From Platanthera guangdongensis (taxonomy: Eukaryota; Streptophyta; Magnoliopsida; Asparagales; Orchidaceae): a DNA stretch of 64,000 bases. The position numbers were made by a program, and so were the translations under genes. The stretch lies in the NCBI GenBank assembly GCA_039583875.1, contig CM077153.1:117300568-117364567 (forward strand), in the 5' to 3' direction. The stretch's first letter is position 1; the number at the start of each line of letters is the position of its first letter. Under the pieces are notes generated by a model, which saw only the letters and a program-made list of their open reading frames with translations, was not told where the DNA came from and did no database searches. Below are positions 9,800-21,038 of the stretch, piece after piece.

Positions 9800-12700
9800 T
9801 TTATTAGGAATTTACTTGTGCGTCGGAGTACCTCCTTCGATGGTAAGAGACAAATTGGATGCGTTATAGTCCAATGGTGCTCATTGTGCGCGGGTAGAAT
9901 TTGTTGCGCTTAGTTTTGGATTGAGAATCAGGAGTTCGATTTGCAAGCGTCGTTACTTCCGTTGGTGGAGTTCGACGTTATATTTGGCATGGACTGGCTC
10001 TCGGAGCAGCAAGCCTATATAGTTTGCGGTAGCAAGGAAGTCAAGCTGGGAGCAAGTCGTGAGACGACCTTTACGGGCTCAAAGAGGTCGAGCAAGACGT
10101 TGGTGTCTACTCTTCAGGTGCTGAAGGCGGTTCGTGCTAGTGCAGAGCTGTTCTGTACACTAGTGGAGGTTGCAAAGCCGAAGCCCGCGTTGGTTAATAT
10201 TTTAGTGGTATCGGAGTACCCTGATGTGTTCCCTAGAGATCTTCCTGGAGCCCCGCCTCAACGGGAGATAGATTTCATGATTGAGCTAATACCAGGTGCA
10301 AAGCCTGTGTCACGCTCTTCATATCGGCTAGCGCCTAAGGAAATGGCGGAGCTGAAGGTGCAACTTCTAAAATTTGTTGGAGCAAGGGTATGTGCGTCCA
10401 AGTCCTTTGCCTTGGAGCGCACCGACCCTCCTTATTAAGAAGACGGACGGAAGCTTGAGGTTATGTATTGATTATCGGGAGCTCAACAAGTTAACGGAAA
10501 AGAACAAGTACCCAATCCCAAGGATCGATGATCTTTGTGATCAGTTGGTCGGGTCAATGACGTACTCTAAATTGGATAAGGGAGAGTGATATCCCTAAGA
10601 TAACGTTCAGTACAGGATACGGGCGTTATGAGTTTACGGCCTTGCCGTTTGGGCCGACTAATGCCCGTCAGTGTTCATGGATTTGATGAACAGGACCTTC
10701 CGGGAGTACTTGTACCTTTTTGTGATTGTCTTCGTCGACGATATTCTGGTGTACTCGCAGAGTAAGGAAGATCACTTCAAGCATCTTCTTTTGGTTTGGA
10801 GACGCTAAGGAAGAATCAATTGTATGCCAAGTTCTCGAAGTGCGAGTTTTGGTCATCCTCAGTGGCGTCCTCGGTCTTAAAGTGAGTGAGGAAGGTATTG
10901 TAGTGGAACCGGCGAAGAGTGTTGCGATGCGGGAGTGGCCTGAGCTTTCTAGGTAGCAGGAGTTCGGAGCTTTCTGGGGCTTGCCGGCTATTACAGGCAC
11001 TTCGTAGAGAACTCCTCGTGGATAGCGTTACCCCTCACTACTTTGACGAGGAAGGAGCATGAGTTCGTTTGGACGCCGGAGTGCCCGCGAGCTTTTGAGG
11101 AGTTGAAGTGTCGGTTGACCACGATGCCTGTGCTGAGTTCGCCATGTGGGACCGAAGGCTATGAGATTTACAGTGATGCTTCGGGCAGCGGTTTGGGTTG
11201 CGTGCTACTGCAACACGGAAGTGTACTAGCTTATGGCTCGAGACAGCCAAAAGTGCACGAGAGAAACTATCCGGTCCATGACTTGTTGTTAGCGGCCATG
11301 AGTTTTGCCATGAAGTTGTGGAGGCATAATTTTATACGGTGTGAAGATTGATATCTACACCGATCATAAGAGCCTGAAGTATCTGATTGATCAGAAGGAT
11401 CTGAATATGCGGCAGCGTAGATGGATGGAGTTCTTGGAAGACTATACATTCAAGATCCAATACGTGCCTGGTAAAGGTAATACGGTTGCGGACGCGTTGA
11501 GTCACCGAGCCCTAGCTCAAGCCAATTGGCTATTGGTGCATGATGAGCGGTTGTTGCGGGAGTTGAAGGCGTTGGAGATTGTTTGCGTGGATAGGCAATC
11601 AAGTGCTGAAGCAGTTCTGCATTGGACTGAAGTCCAATATGACCTGGCTGATCGTATTCAGCAGGCTTTGGATATGGATGCTCATATGAAGCAGTTCATG
11701 GTAGAGGTTCTGGATGGGTCAAATTCCCAATTCGTTGTGGAGGATGGATTACTTTGAAAAGACGGTCGTCTGTGCGTCCCAAGTGTGGGTAATTTGCAGG
11801 TGGAATTGTTGTACGAGGCACACCATACCAAGTACTTGATTCACCCGGGGAGCACGAAGATGTACCGCGACGTCAAGAAACTATTTTGGTTGCCGGGTTT
11901 GAAGAAAGATGTGGCGCTCTACGGGGCGAAGTGCCAAACTTGCGCCTTGGTGAAGGCGGAGTGCCAAAAGCCGGGAGGATTTCTGAAGTCCTTGCCTATT
12001 CCGGAGTGGAAATTCGACGACATCTCTATGGACTTTGTGCACGGTTTGCCAAGGTCGCAAAAGGGGAACGACGCCATTTGGGTGGTCTTGGATCGGTTAA
12101 CGAAGGTGTCGCATTCCATTCCGCATAGGAAGGATGATCCGGTGGAGAAGTTGGCAAAACTTTATGTGGATAACATAGTACGGCTTCATGGTGTGCCCCG
12201 CAGCATCGTGAGTGACCGAGATGGGCGGTTCACGTCCAATGATTGAAGGCTTGTGCAGCAAATGTTGGAGGCAAAGTTAAAATTCAGCACAGCCTTTCAC
12301 CCGCAAACGGATGGGCAGACCGAGAAGTTCAATAGAACCATGGAAGACATGCTCCGCATGTGTGTCTTGGACTTTGGATAGCAATGGGAAGACCATCTTT
12401 ATATGGTAGAAGATGTCGCACGCCGTTGTCTTGGCTAGAAACGGGTGAGTCAAAGTTTTATAAGCGATTAGAAGTGGAGGATGTTGCTCCTTTGGTGAGA
12501 ACCATTCGGGAGAGGTTGCTTATCGCTCAGGACCGGCAAGCGAAGTACTATAAGGCCAAGCACAGGAACGTGGAGTTCGCTATGGGTGACTGGGTGTACT
12601 TTAAAAGATCAAGCCGTTTGAGGTTCTGGAGCGGGTTGGTGAAGCGGCCTATCAATTGAAGCTTTCAGTGGAGCTTAGTGGTCTACATGATGTATCCCAT

Positions 12701-13019
12701 ATTTCGGTGCTACAGAAGGCGGTACAAGAGCCTATGCTAGTGATCGCGGTTGATCAAGCACCGGTTGATAGTGGGTTGACGACAAAAGTAAAGTCCGTGC
12801 GGATTGAGGACTCGGAGGTCAAGCGACTACGCAATAAAGAGATCAGGGTGGTCATGGTCCGGTGGGGCAATTGCGGTCGTGAGGAGCTCTCTTGGGAGCG
12901 AGAGCAGAATATGCTTGACGAGTATCCGGAGTTTTTCCGCTCAGGTACAAATTTTGGTTTTGTACATGTCTTTCCTTTATATAATTTCGTGGACGAAATT
13001 CTGTTAAGAGGGGGAGAGT
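9800..13019 (+). pseudogene. pol: T2 pol (protease to chromodomain), broken
   Basis: By comparison with T4: the protease active-site block (DTGASHS) is absent; the protease tail [12 protein letters not shown] (9966-10001) remains. Reverse transcriptase is shifted near 10365 and loses about 24 bases near 10580; [10 protein letters not shown] is intact near 10730. RNase H (11157-11510) and the integrase HHCC and core (11810-12245) are readable with stops at 11756 and 12244. Two short deletions near 12405 and 12620 remove integrase and GPY/F segments. The chromodomain ends in LSWEREQNMLDEYPEFF. It is non-functional. Confidence 0.88.
12395..12640 (+). other. Two short deletions in T2 integrase
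   Basis: Against T4, the bases between CTTTAT and ATGGTAGAAG (about 80 bp) are missing at about 12402, and those between AAGCCGTT and GAGGTTCTGG (about 70 bp) at about 12622. Both junctions share a few bases with the lost ends (TTTAT and CCGTT), the pattern of microhomology or replication-slip deletion. Confidence 0.7.
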
Positions 13020-15331
13020 TGTAACGCCCCGAAACTCAAAATAGCGAAGGGGGACGTTTTGGGCCAGTTTTGGGTTCTGGCAGGAGGCACACGGCCTGGG
13101 ACACGGGCGTGTCCCAAGGCGTGTCAAGCTTGTGTCGACACTCAGCCGGCGAAGTTGACATTTTGCTCTCGACATTGCGTCGAGACTGGGCACACGGCCT
13201 GCGACACGGGCATGTCGCAGGGCGTGTCGACCCGTGTCGACACTCAGACCGCGAAGTCGACACTCTGCGCTCGACGAAGTGTAGAGACATGGCACACAGC
13301 CTGCGACACGGGCGTGTCTACCCGTGTCTACACTCGTCCCGGGGAGTCGACGAGCTTTGCTCGACGATGTGTCGAGACAAGGCACACGACCTAGGACACG
13401 GGCGTGTCCAAGGCCGTGTCGTTAGGTCGACGATATTTGCTCGACGAAGTGTCGAGTGTCGAGACCCTGTACACGGCCTGGAGCCCAGGCATGTTGAGGT
13501 AGACACGGGAAAGGACACAGGCGTGTCCTAGAACCCGTACAGTGCTCGGGTTGTTTTCGGGGAAAATCGATGGGGGTACACGGCTGGCCACACGGCCATG
13601 TCAGGTGGAACATGGGTGTGTCAGGTCGAACACGGGCATGTTCGATGCCTGTGTGTTGTTCCAGGTGAGTCTAATTTGACGGCGAATGAGGCACACGGCC
13701 CTGGACACGGGCGTGTGCCAGGCCGTGTGCGATCCAGATTGGACATTTTAGCCCTGAATCAAAGTCGTTCGTTTCTTTAATTGATGATCCAACGGCTGGG
13801 GGTTGTTCTTGATGGGATATACCCGGGATTGGGCCTTAGAAACCCTCACTTTTCATGAGTTGTTATCTTTCTAAAGCTTAGAGAGAGAGGAGAGCCAAGG
13901 AAGGAAGAAGAAGCTAGATCCGGCCATTGGAGGAGCTTCGAAGCTCCAAATCGCGAGCCGACTCCGGATCCACGGAGGCAAAGCTAGTGCGGTGCTTTTC
14001 ATCTGCTTACTTTTCCATGGCGCCAAAGAAGAACGCAAGGGTAACGACCCTCTTCTTGAGCATGTTAAGCTCTACTTCTTTTGCAAAAGGGAAGCCCGCT
14101 CTCGCGAGTTTGCGGTGAGTTGGAGGCGTTCCTTCAGGTAGATATGAATAGTCCCCATTGTTAGAGTCCGTAAGCGAGAACGGACATAGGCATGTTGTGT
14201 GAAGCCTACCCGGACATGTTGGTCTGGATCACTGATGTTGCATTGCATAAATGCCGGAGAAGACTCTGTGCGATTGGTTGTTTTTCGGGTTTTCTACGTG
14301 GTAGATTGCAACAGGGAGCCTTGGGGACTAACCCTAAGGTGCACCCGGAAAACTGGGCGATGTGTGATCTTGCCAACATGGAGGCCTGAGAGCCAACTTG
14401 AACATAACCGAGTTATGTGAAATTATGTGACGAAAATGGGACTCGGGAGACGTTTGACCTGCTCATATGGCTTACATTGTCATTGCGACGTGAGCACGGG
14501 TTAGATGGAACCGTACCCATTTCTATGTCGTTCTGGTTAAAGAGACCTAAGGTTACGTGGCACTTGTCGTCAGCATAGATGAGAGTCTTCGGCGGTCTAT
14601 GGCTTAAATTGTCGTGACCCATGCCGGGAAAACAAATTGCTCATATGTTTGGTCGTCCAAGTGGCGGTGGTGGGTCCGGAATGTCTATGGCTTTAACTGA
14701 CGTGACATCGACCGGTTCACCGAGAATGTGCCATGAGTGCACGGGGTGTGTGGCCGTTTGAGCCTACGCCTGTGATGAAATGAATATTATTATATTGCTC
14801 GCTTGTGCTAATAAAATTGCAGGGAAGGAGCATCGCCGCCCCGAGTTGGGGGCAGGATCGTTATAATTTGGTCAGCATTGCTGACATTTGCCTTTTTGTT
14901 TGCCACCGTGCGCCGGTTATGTTGCTTGCAGGTGCTGCTGGACCAAGCGGTCAATAGCTGGCTAAAGCCCAAATTGCGAAGCCGGCCCTTGAAGGCCTAG
15001 TTGGAGTGTTTACTATTTTATTCATGTATGACCGGCCTGCGTGCCGTTATTTGTAAAACATGTAATATCAAGTGAACAATTTTGTAAGGCCTTAAGGCTT
15101 GTACTGGTGTATGTATAACATTCCTATTTGGTATTAGTGGACATTCATGCTTTAGTGTTGGGTTCTTTATTGTAACTTATATAAACTGCTTCCGCTAGAA
15201 TGCTATGTGTAGGACGTTATGATTAGTTGGATGGTTTCCATGAGTAACCACCCGGTCTGTCTGTGGCATACGGCGTCGGGCCCCGGCCGGACCTACTGCT
15301 ATATGCTATGCGACGGATAGGAGGTGTTATA
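13020..15331 (+). repeat. T2 3' LTR
   Basis: Begins TGTAACGCC after the purine tract AAGAGGGGGAGAGT. It repeats the 5' LTR layout, including the motif array (13085-13730), mini-exon copy 14017-14040 and hairpins 14836-14855 and 14870-14886. The second hairpin has lost its closing C. The LTR is about 20 bp longer than the 5' copy because of small array indels. Confidence 0.95.
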
Positions 15332-15667
15332 GAAGGTATCAGGCAGTGCTTCTCAGCTCCTAGAACTCCCCAACAAAATGGGGTTGCTGAAAGGAAAAAT
15401 AGGACACTCATTGAAGCTGCAGGCACATTATTGGCAGATGCTTACATGCCTCTATCCTTTTGGGCAGAAGATGTAAACACTGCTTACTATGTCCTGAATA
15501 GAAGCCTTATACATAAGCTAAAAAATAAGATCCCCTATGAATTACTTAAAGGGAAGAACCTAAAATCACATACTTTAAAGTTTTTGGTTGTATATGTTAC
15601 ATTCACACTAATAACAAAAGATACATTAGAAAGTTTGAGGCTAAGGTTGAAGAAGGGATTTTTCTAG
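15332..15667 (+). pseudogene. pol: Sirevirus B integrase, 3' half
   Basis: The frame resumes across the GAAGG duplication with IRQCFSAPRTPQQNGVAERK; the Glu of VAERK is the third catalytic residue of the integrase core. FWAEDVNTAYYVLNR follows, as in other copia integrases. The frame is lost after LKF at about 15580 by a small indel and picks up in another frame at about 15668 as [13 protein letters not shown]. Confidence 0.9.
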
Positions 15668-17652
15668 GATACTCCCAAGTAAGAAAGGCCTATAGGGTTT
15701 TCAATAAATCATCTCTTAAAATTGAAGAAACTGTCCATGTATCTTTTGATGAAGCTAACATGTCTTATAAGGAGAAAGAGATTTCTAGCAATAGCTTTTT
15801 GCAAGTTCCACAACTGTGTGAGTCTATGGATGGACTAAACCTTACCCAAGAGGTGTCAACCCATCCTACTCCACAGGTTGCTGAAGACAGTGAAGAAGAA
15901 CTTCAAGTGGAAGTGGCTGAACTTCCCTCAACAGCTAGTACCATTCCACAAGAGGAATTAAATACAGAAGCTGTTGCTGAACAAACTCCACCAACTTATC
16001 TTGTCACACTTAAAGATCACCCCAGATCTCAAGTGATTGGAGACATTTCAGTAGGTGTACAGACAAGATATCAACTTAATCAAGACTTGTTGCATGCCTG
16101 TTTTCTCTCTCAAATTGAACCTCTCACCATCCATGAAGCTGGTCAAGATCCCCACTGGATCTTTGCAATGCAAGAGGAACTAAATCAGTTTGAGAGATGT
16201 AGAGTTTGGGATTTCGTTCCAAGACCCCATAACTACCCAGTTATTGGAACCAAATGGGTCTACAAGAACAAGCAAGATGCTCAAGGGAACATAGTGAGAA
16301 ACAAGGCTAGGCTTGTTGCTAAAGGCTACAGGCAAGAGAAAGGAATTGATTATGAACAAACATTTGCCCCTGTTGTAAGGTTAGAGGCCATAAGAATATT
16401 CCTTGCCTATGCAGCTCACAGGAGATTCAAAGTGTTCCAAATGGATGTCAAAAGTGCATTTCTGAATGGAGTGCTTCAAGAAGAGGTTTATGTAGAACAA
16501 CCTCCAGGTTTTATCTCTCTAACTCAACCCTCTTTTGTATTAAAATTGCATAAAGCTCTCTATGGTTTAAAGCAAGTTCCAAGAGCTTGGTATGAGACCT
16601 TAGCAAGCTTTCTTTTAGAGCATAAATTTAAAAGAGGAACCATAGATAAAACTCTTTTCACTAGAAGTCATAAGGACCAAATTTTGTTAGTACAAATATA
16701 TGTGGATGAGATCATTTTTGGATCTACTGATCCCAAATTATGCAAGAGGTTTGCTGACCTCATGCATTCTAAATTTGAGATGAGTAGCATGGGTGAGCTT
16801 TCCTACTTTCTTGGTCTTCAAGTGAAGCAGCTCCCTGATGGTATCTTCCTCTCCTAAGATAAGTATGCTAAAGAGCTTATTAGGAAGTTTGGGATGGGTG
16901 ATGCTTCAGGAATGAAAACACCTATGACTACTAATGCTATTGTGGATTCTGATGCAGCAGGGAAACCTGTAGATCAGAAACATTATAGGGCAATTGTTGG
17001 ATCCCTATTATACCTAACAGCTAGCAGACCTGATATATTGTTTGTCACATGCCTTTGTGCTAGGTTCCAAGTGAACCCTAAAGAATCTCACCTTATTTTC
17101 TTAAAAATAATTTTGAGATATATAAAGAGTTGTCCTAATCTAGGACTCTGGTATCCTGCAGAGTCATAGTTTGAGTTAACTGGATACTCAGATGCTGACT
17201 ATGTTGGATGTAGAGTGGACAGGAAGAGTACCTCTGGAACTTGCCAGTTCCTGGGTATGAGACTTGTCTCCTGGTTTTGTAAAAAGCAAACATCTTTGTC
17301 TACATCAACTGCAGAAGCAGAATACATGACTGCTGGCAGCTGCTGTTCACAAATGTTATGGATACAAAACCAACTCCTAGAATATGGTGTTAACTTAAAT
17401 AATTCAACATTATTTTGTCATAATACTAGTATTATTGCTATAGCACAGAATCCAGTTCACCATTCTAGGACTAAGCATATTGAAATAAGACATCATTTCA
17501 TTAGAGATAATATAGACAAAAAGAAAATTAACTTAATCCATATTTCTACTGATTTACAGAGAGCAGACATTTTCACCAAACCCTTGGATGAGAAAACTCA
17601 TCTGTTCTTTATAAATCAACTGGGTATGATTAATGGAGAAGAGTTAAATTAG
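15668..17652 (+). pseudogene. pol: Sirevirus B reverse transcriptase and RNase H
   Basis: Copia-type reverse transcriptase: [25 protein letters not shown] and [12 protein letters not shown] are present (about 16235-16480). The catalytic box at 16699-16710 reads YVDE instead of YVDD, losing one metal-binding Asp. Stops at 16855 and 17167 break the frame. RNase H has GYSDADYVGC, STSTAEAEYM and the final TKPL motif (17180-17590). The pol stop is TAG at 17650-17652. The env-like ORF is about 400 bases downstream in another frame, so simple read-through cannot link them. Confidence 0.92.
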
Positions 17653-17655
17653 TTT

Positions 17656-17960
17656 CTGTCTGCATTCGACGAATTTTCCAGAGTTCGTCGAACGGAGTTC
17701 GACGAATTAGGGAAAGTTTGAGAGATTTTCATCGAACGGAGATCGACGAATTCTCTGTGTGGAAATTATTTTCGTCGACCGGAGATCGACGAACTTTGCT
17801 TCAGAAGACATTTCGTCGAACGGAGTTCGACGAACTGTTTTCGATTCTTCTGGATGAGATCGACGAATTATTTGTCTATAATTTATTTCGTCGACCTCAG
17901 TTCGAAGAATTGTTTCTTTTTCGTAGAACGGAGTTTGTCGATTCATATTCTGGAAAACTT
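17656..17960. repeat. TTCGTCGAAC...GTTCGACGAA cluster between pol and env-like ORF
   Basis: Seven or eight inverted units such as TTCGTCGAACGGAGTTCGACGAA-like arms lie in 300 bp, with about 35-50 bp between units. The centre is usually CGGAG. This is the third location of the same motif in Sirevirus B. No conserved reading frame explains it. Confidence 0.88.
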
Positions 17961-18020
17961 ATATCTAGGTTTTCTTCGACCTCCGTCCCGCACTTTCAGT
18001 TCCTTTGCTCTTGATCGTCG

Positions 18021-18043
18021 TTTTCTCTGTGTCTTTCTTGCAG
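18021..18043 (+). promoter_or_regulatory. Candidate 3' splice site before env-like ORF
   Basis: A pyrimidine run, TTTTCTCTGTGTCTTTCTTG, ends in CAG|GT with AG at 18042-18043, seven bases before the env-like ATG. It reads as a strong plant acceptor. A donor is not identified with confidence; GTAAGT at 2759-2764 in the 5' LTR is one possibility. Confidence 0.5.
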
Positions 18044-18050
18044 GTCATCA

Positions 18051-20848
18051 ATGGCGATTCTAGCGAGCACCTTAGCCACCATGAACTTCGATACTGGTTT
18101 TGATATGGATTTCGATTCTTTCCAGCACTCTGACCCCATATTTCTCTATATCCTGGAACTACTAGAAGAACTTCATCTCAAAGATTTCATGACCAGAAGG
18201 ATTAAACTACATGGAACTGAAATTCGAGAATGGGTATACACATCTACTGCTTTTGAGGATGATACATTGACAGGAACTATCGGGAGTACTGCTGTTTCCC
18301 TATATCCCGTCGTTTTCTCTGAGATTTTTGGTTTGGTAAATGGAGAAGATAATATGGAAATGGACTCTGAAGAATTTAGTGAAATGCTGAAGTTAATGGC
18401 ATTTTCCGGAAGCAACCCTAACAAGTTGTTGAAGAAACAACTTTCTGCCGCTTATCAGTTTTTGCCGGATATTGTGGGAAAGATACTGATGGGCAAGCAC
18501 ACCGCACATGACTACATAATCAGACATCAATTTCTTATCATGTGCGCGGTGGTGAACAAGCGTCCTGTTGATTGGAGTAAGATTTTCTTTGAGTTGATTA
18601 AGAAAAAGAACAGCAAGAAAGAAGTTTGTTTCGGAAGAATCCTGGGGATCTTCCTCCAGGAAACGGCTAGTGAACTCATGGTCTCCCCGACCATCTTCAT
18701 CAATGCCAGCAAGCGCCTCACCTGCACCTTGTTTGGCAGATGGGAGAGGACGATCTCCAAGCCCTCCAAGGCTTCCTCCTCTTACATCCCTGCTTCTGAG
18801 AGCACTAGGGCTGTGAAGGCAGTGCTAGTGCTCTCACCATCTCTTCCAGCACCCCTTCCAGCCAAGCAGCCTTCTTCTATGCCTACTCCACCTCCATCTC
18901 CACCTCTGGACATCACCAACATTCCAACACCCCCATCTTCACCTCATGACACCGATATCCCTACACCTCCTCAGTCTCCTCTTCCCCCTCAATTGTCCTC
19001 CATTCCCTCTTACAACATACCCACAGACTCTATCATGCCAGATGCCCCCATTCCATCTTCATCACCATCCACTCATCACATATCTGCTATTCCCCCTCCA
19101 TTCCATCCTCTTCCCCTTCCTCCTTTGATTCATCTACCATCTCATCTATCATCACCATTCTTACTCCTATCATCAAATCTCTTATCACAGAGGCCATTAC
19201 ACCTCTTGTGAATTCCATTCATTCTTTATCTATTCAAATTTCCGCCCTTTCTGCTGCCTCCTCTTCATTCAGGGGCCTGGATCCAGGTTCTCCTAAACCC
19301 AGGAAGGGGGAGATGCTCTATGATGAAGCAGCAGCAGATGCAGATACAGCAGCGGATACACTAGCAGCTCCTTCTACAGCAGCAGTTTCAGATACAGATA
19401 CAGATATTTTGCCATAATTTGATTCTAAGATGATTGAATTAATTCATTTTATGGATACTGACATTGACCTAAATGAGTCAGTTGAGCAAATAAAAACTGT
19501 TGGTGATTTCATTATGAATCCCACAGTTAATCTACCAGAATTACTGCAAGTTTTTGATACTGTACATATGCAGTTTCTTCCAGCAGATTTTACTAAGCCA
19601 CTTTTGGCTATTGTACCCTATACTTCTCCAGTTAGTCCAGCAATTGCTAAGCAACTCTGTGACATTTTTGCTATTCTTGCTTTAGCTTCAATCTCTGCAG
19701 CTAGTCCAGAAGTTATTCCATAAGATATCTCAGCCCCAAGTTTTGTTATGGATGACTCTCCTATGCCTGATTTGGATGAGCTAATCCTGGCTAACATTGA
19801 GGAGGAAAATAAGGCAGCAACTGAAAGCTCTGTCCCCATCATTCCTGATTCCTGTACAGTCTCCTCCTCACCTGTTGCTGAAATTCCAGTTCCTGAAACC
19901 TCAACTTCTGCGCCTTCTACAACAAAAGCTATTATTGATGATAAAGCTTTAAAAGCTTGGGATGCTCTTTATGATAACCCTCAGGGTTCTGATAATGAAG
20001 AAGATGATGATGATGATGATTCAGATGAAGATGCTGCCAGTAAGAAAAAGAAGTTGCTATCAAAGAAAAGGAAGGCTCCTCCTCCTCCAGCTCCTAAGCC
20101 TAATCCAACTGCTAACACCCCTTATTACATTTTGCATAATGTTACACCATATAAGGGAATGTCTGTATGGATGTGGTTATCTAAGAACCAACAGAAGGAA
20201 AGGAAAAGAAGTAGGAGATATTCTCCTCCTCCAGTGCACAGATACAGAAAGGATCCACCTCCTCCTCCTCCTCCAGCAGCTGGTGCCACTGGCTCTTCTA
20301 GCTCTCAAAGATCTGCCCCCATGCAAACATATCAGAGACAGTCAGGGAGATCATCTGGAAGCAGCCAGCAGAGGCAACCATCCTCAGGTAATCAGCAACA
20401 ACACCATTAGCAGCAGTAGCAACATACCCCTGAAGAACAGAAAGCTGACAGTCCAAAAAGGCCATACTCTCCTCCAATTCCATTTGAAGATCCTGAAACT
20501 TCTAATACTGCTAAAATGGCCAGATTCTAGGAGCTAATTGGACTTTCTTTGATCAATAAAGCAAAGGCTGAAGGAAAAGACACATCAGGTTTAACAACAA
20601 TGTCAAAGTACAGAAAAGAAAAGTTGAAAAGGTTTGACAAAGGCAGTAAACTGTTCAATGTTGATGATTATATGAAGCTCCATCCAGAAGCAGTTGTCCC
20701 CAGAGCTACATCACTGAATATTATTGGGGCAGCTGATATGACTATGAAAAAGGCTCAGGCTTCAGATCCAAAGAGAGAAATCATCTTCAAAAAGCCAAGA
20801 GAAAAGAAAACAGAAGACAAACCTTTGCAGAAAAAGCAAAAGAAGTAA
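18051..20848 (+). pseudogene. Sirevirus B env-like gene
   Basis: Starts at ATG 18051 (MAILASTLATMNFDT). The N-terminal globular block of about 250 residues is intact. A Pro/Ser-rich region follows (18780-19130), after which a frame change near 19150 and stops at 19415, 19721, 20408 and 20528 break it. The later blocks remain recognisable: IVPYTSPVSP, acidic DNEEDDDDDDSDED then KKKKLLSKKRKAPPP (about 19995-20090), and a basic C-terminus with VVPRATSLNIIGAADMT. The homologous gene in Sirevirus A shows the same block order. No transmembrane helix is evident, and the Lys-rich blocks would fit nuclear targeting at least as well as a membrane protein. The function is unknown. Confidence 0.82.
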
Positions 20849-21038
20849 TCCTTATTTTGTTTCATTTTCTTTCTGCATTTGTTTTCAAACTATGCTTTTT
20901 GTTTAAACAATGCCATGTATATATATATCTGTTGCATGTGTTGGTAATTCTCTGCTAGATATATTTCTTTTCCTGCTTTGTTTATCTGTTTGTTTATGCT
21001 TTGAGTCTCTTAGTGACCTCACCCAAATATGGGGAGAT
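20849..21038 (+). other. Sirevirus B 3' untranslated region and polypurine tract
   Basis: T-rich spacer with no ORF. It ends ACCTCACCCAAATATGGGGA then GAT directly before the LTR. Sirevirus A has the same ending at 23925-23947, which fixes the LTR starts of both. Confidence 0.85.

Larger units (their letters stand above)
6245..15331 (+). mobile_element. Tekay-type Ty3/gypsy element T2 (decayed, complete ends)
   Basis: It has LTRs of 2292 and 2312 bp, an initiator-Met primer site, gag with two zinc knuckles, a broken pol and a C-terminal chromodomain, giving a Tekay/Del chromovirus. Target duplication GAAGG is at 6240-6244 and 15332-15336. The interrupted Sirevirus codons rejoin exactly across it (CEKEG then IRQCF). 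The last bases of the 3' LTR are GTTATA instead of GTTACA. The coding part has several deletions and stops, so it is not autonomous. Confidence 0.95.
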
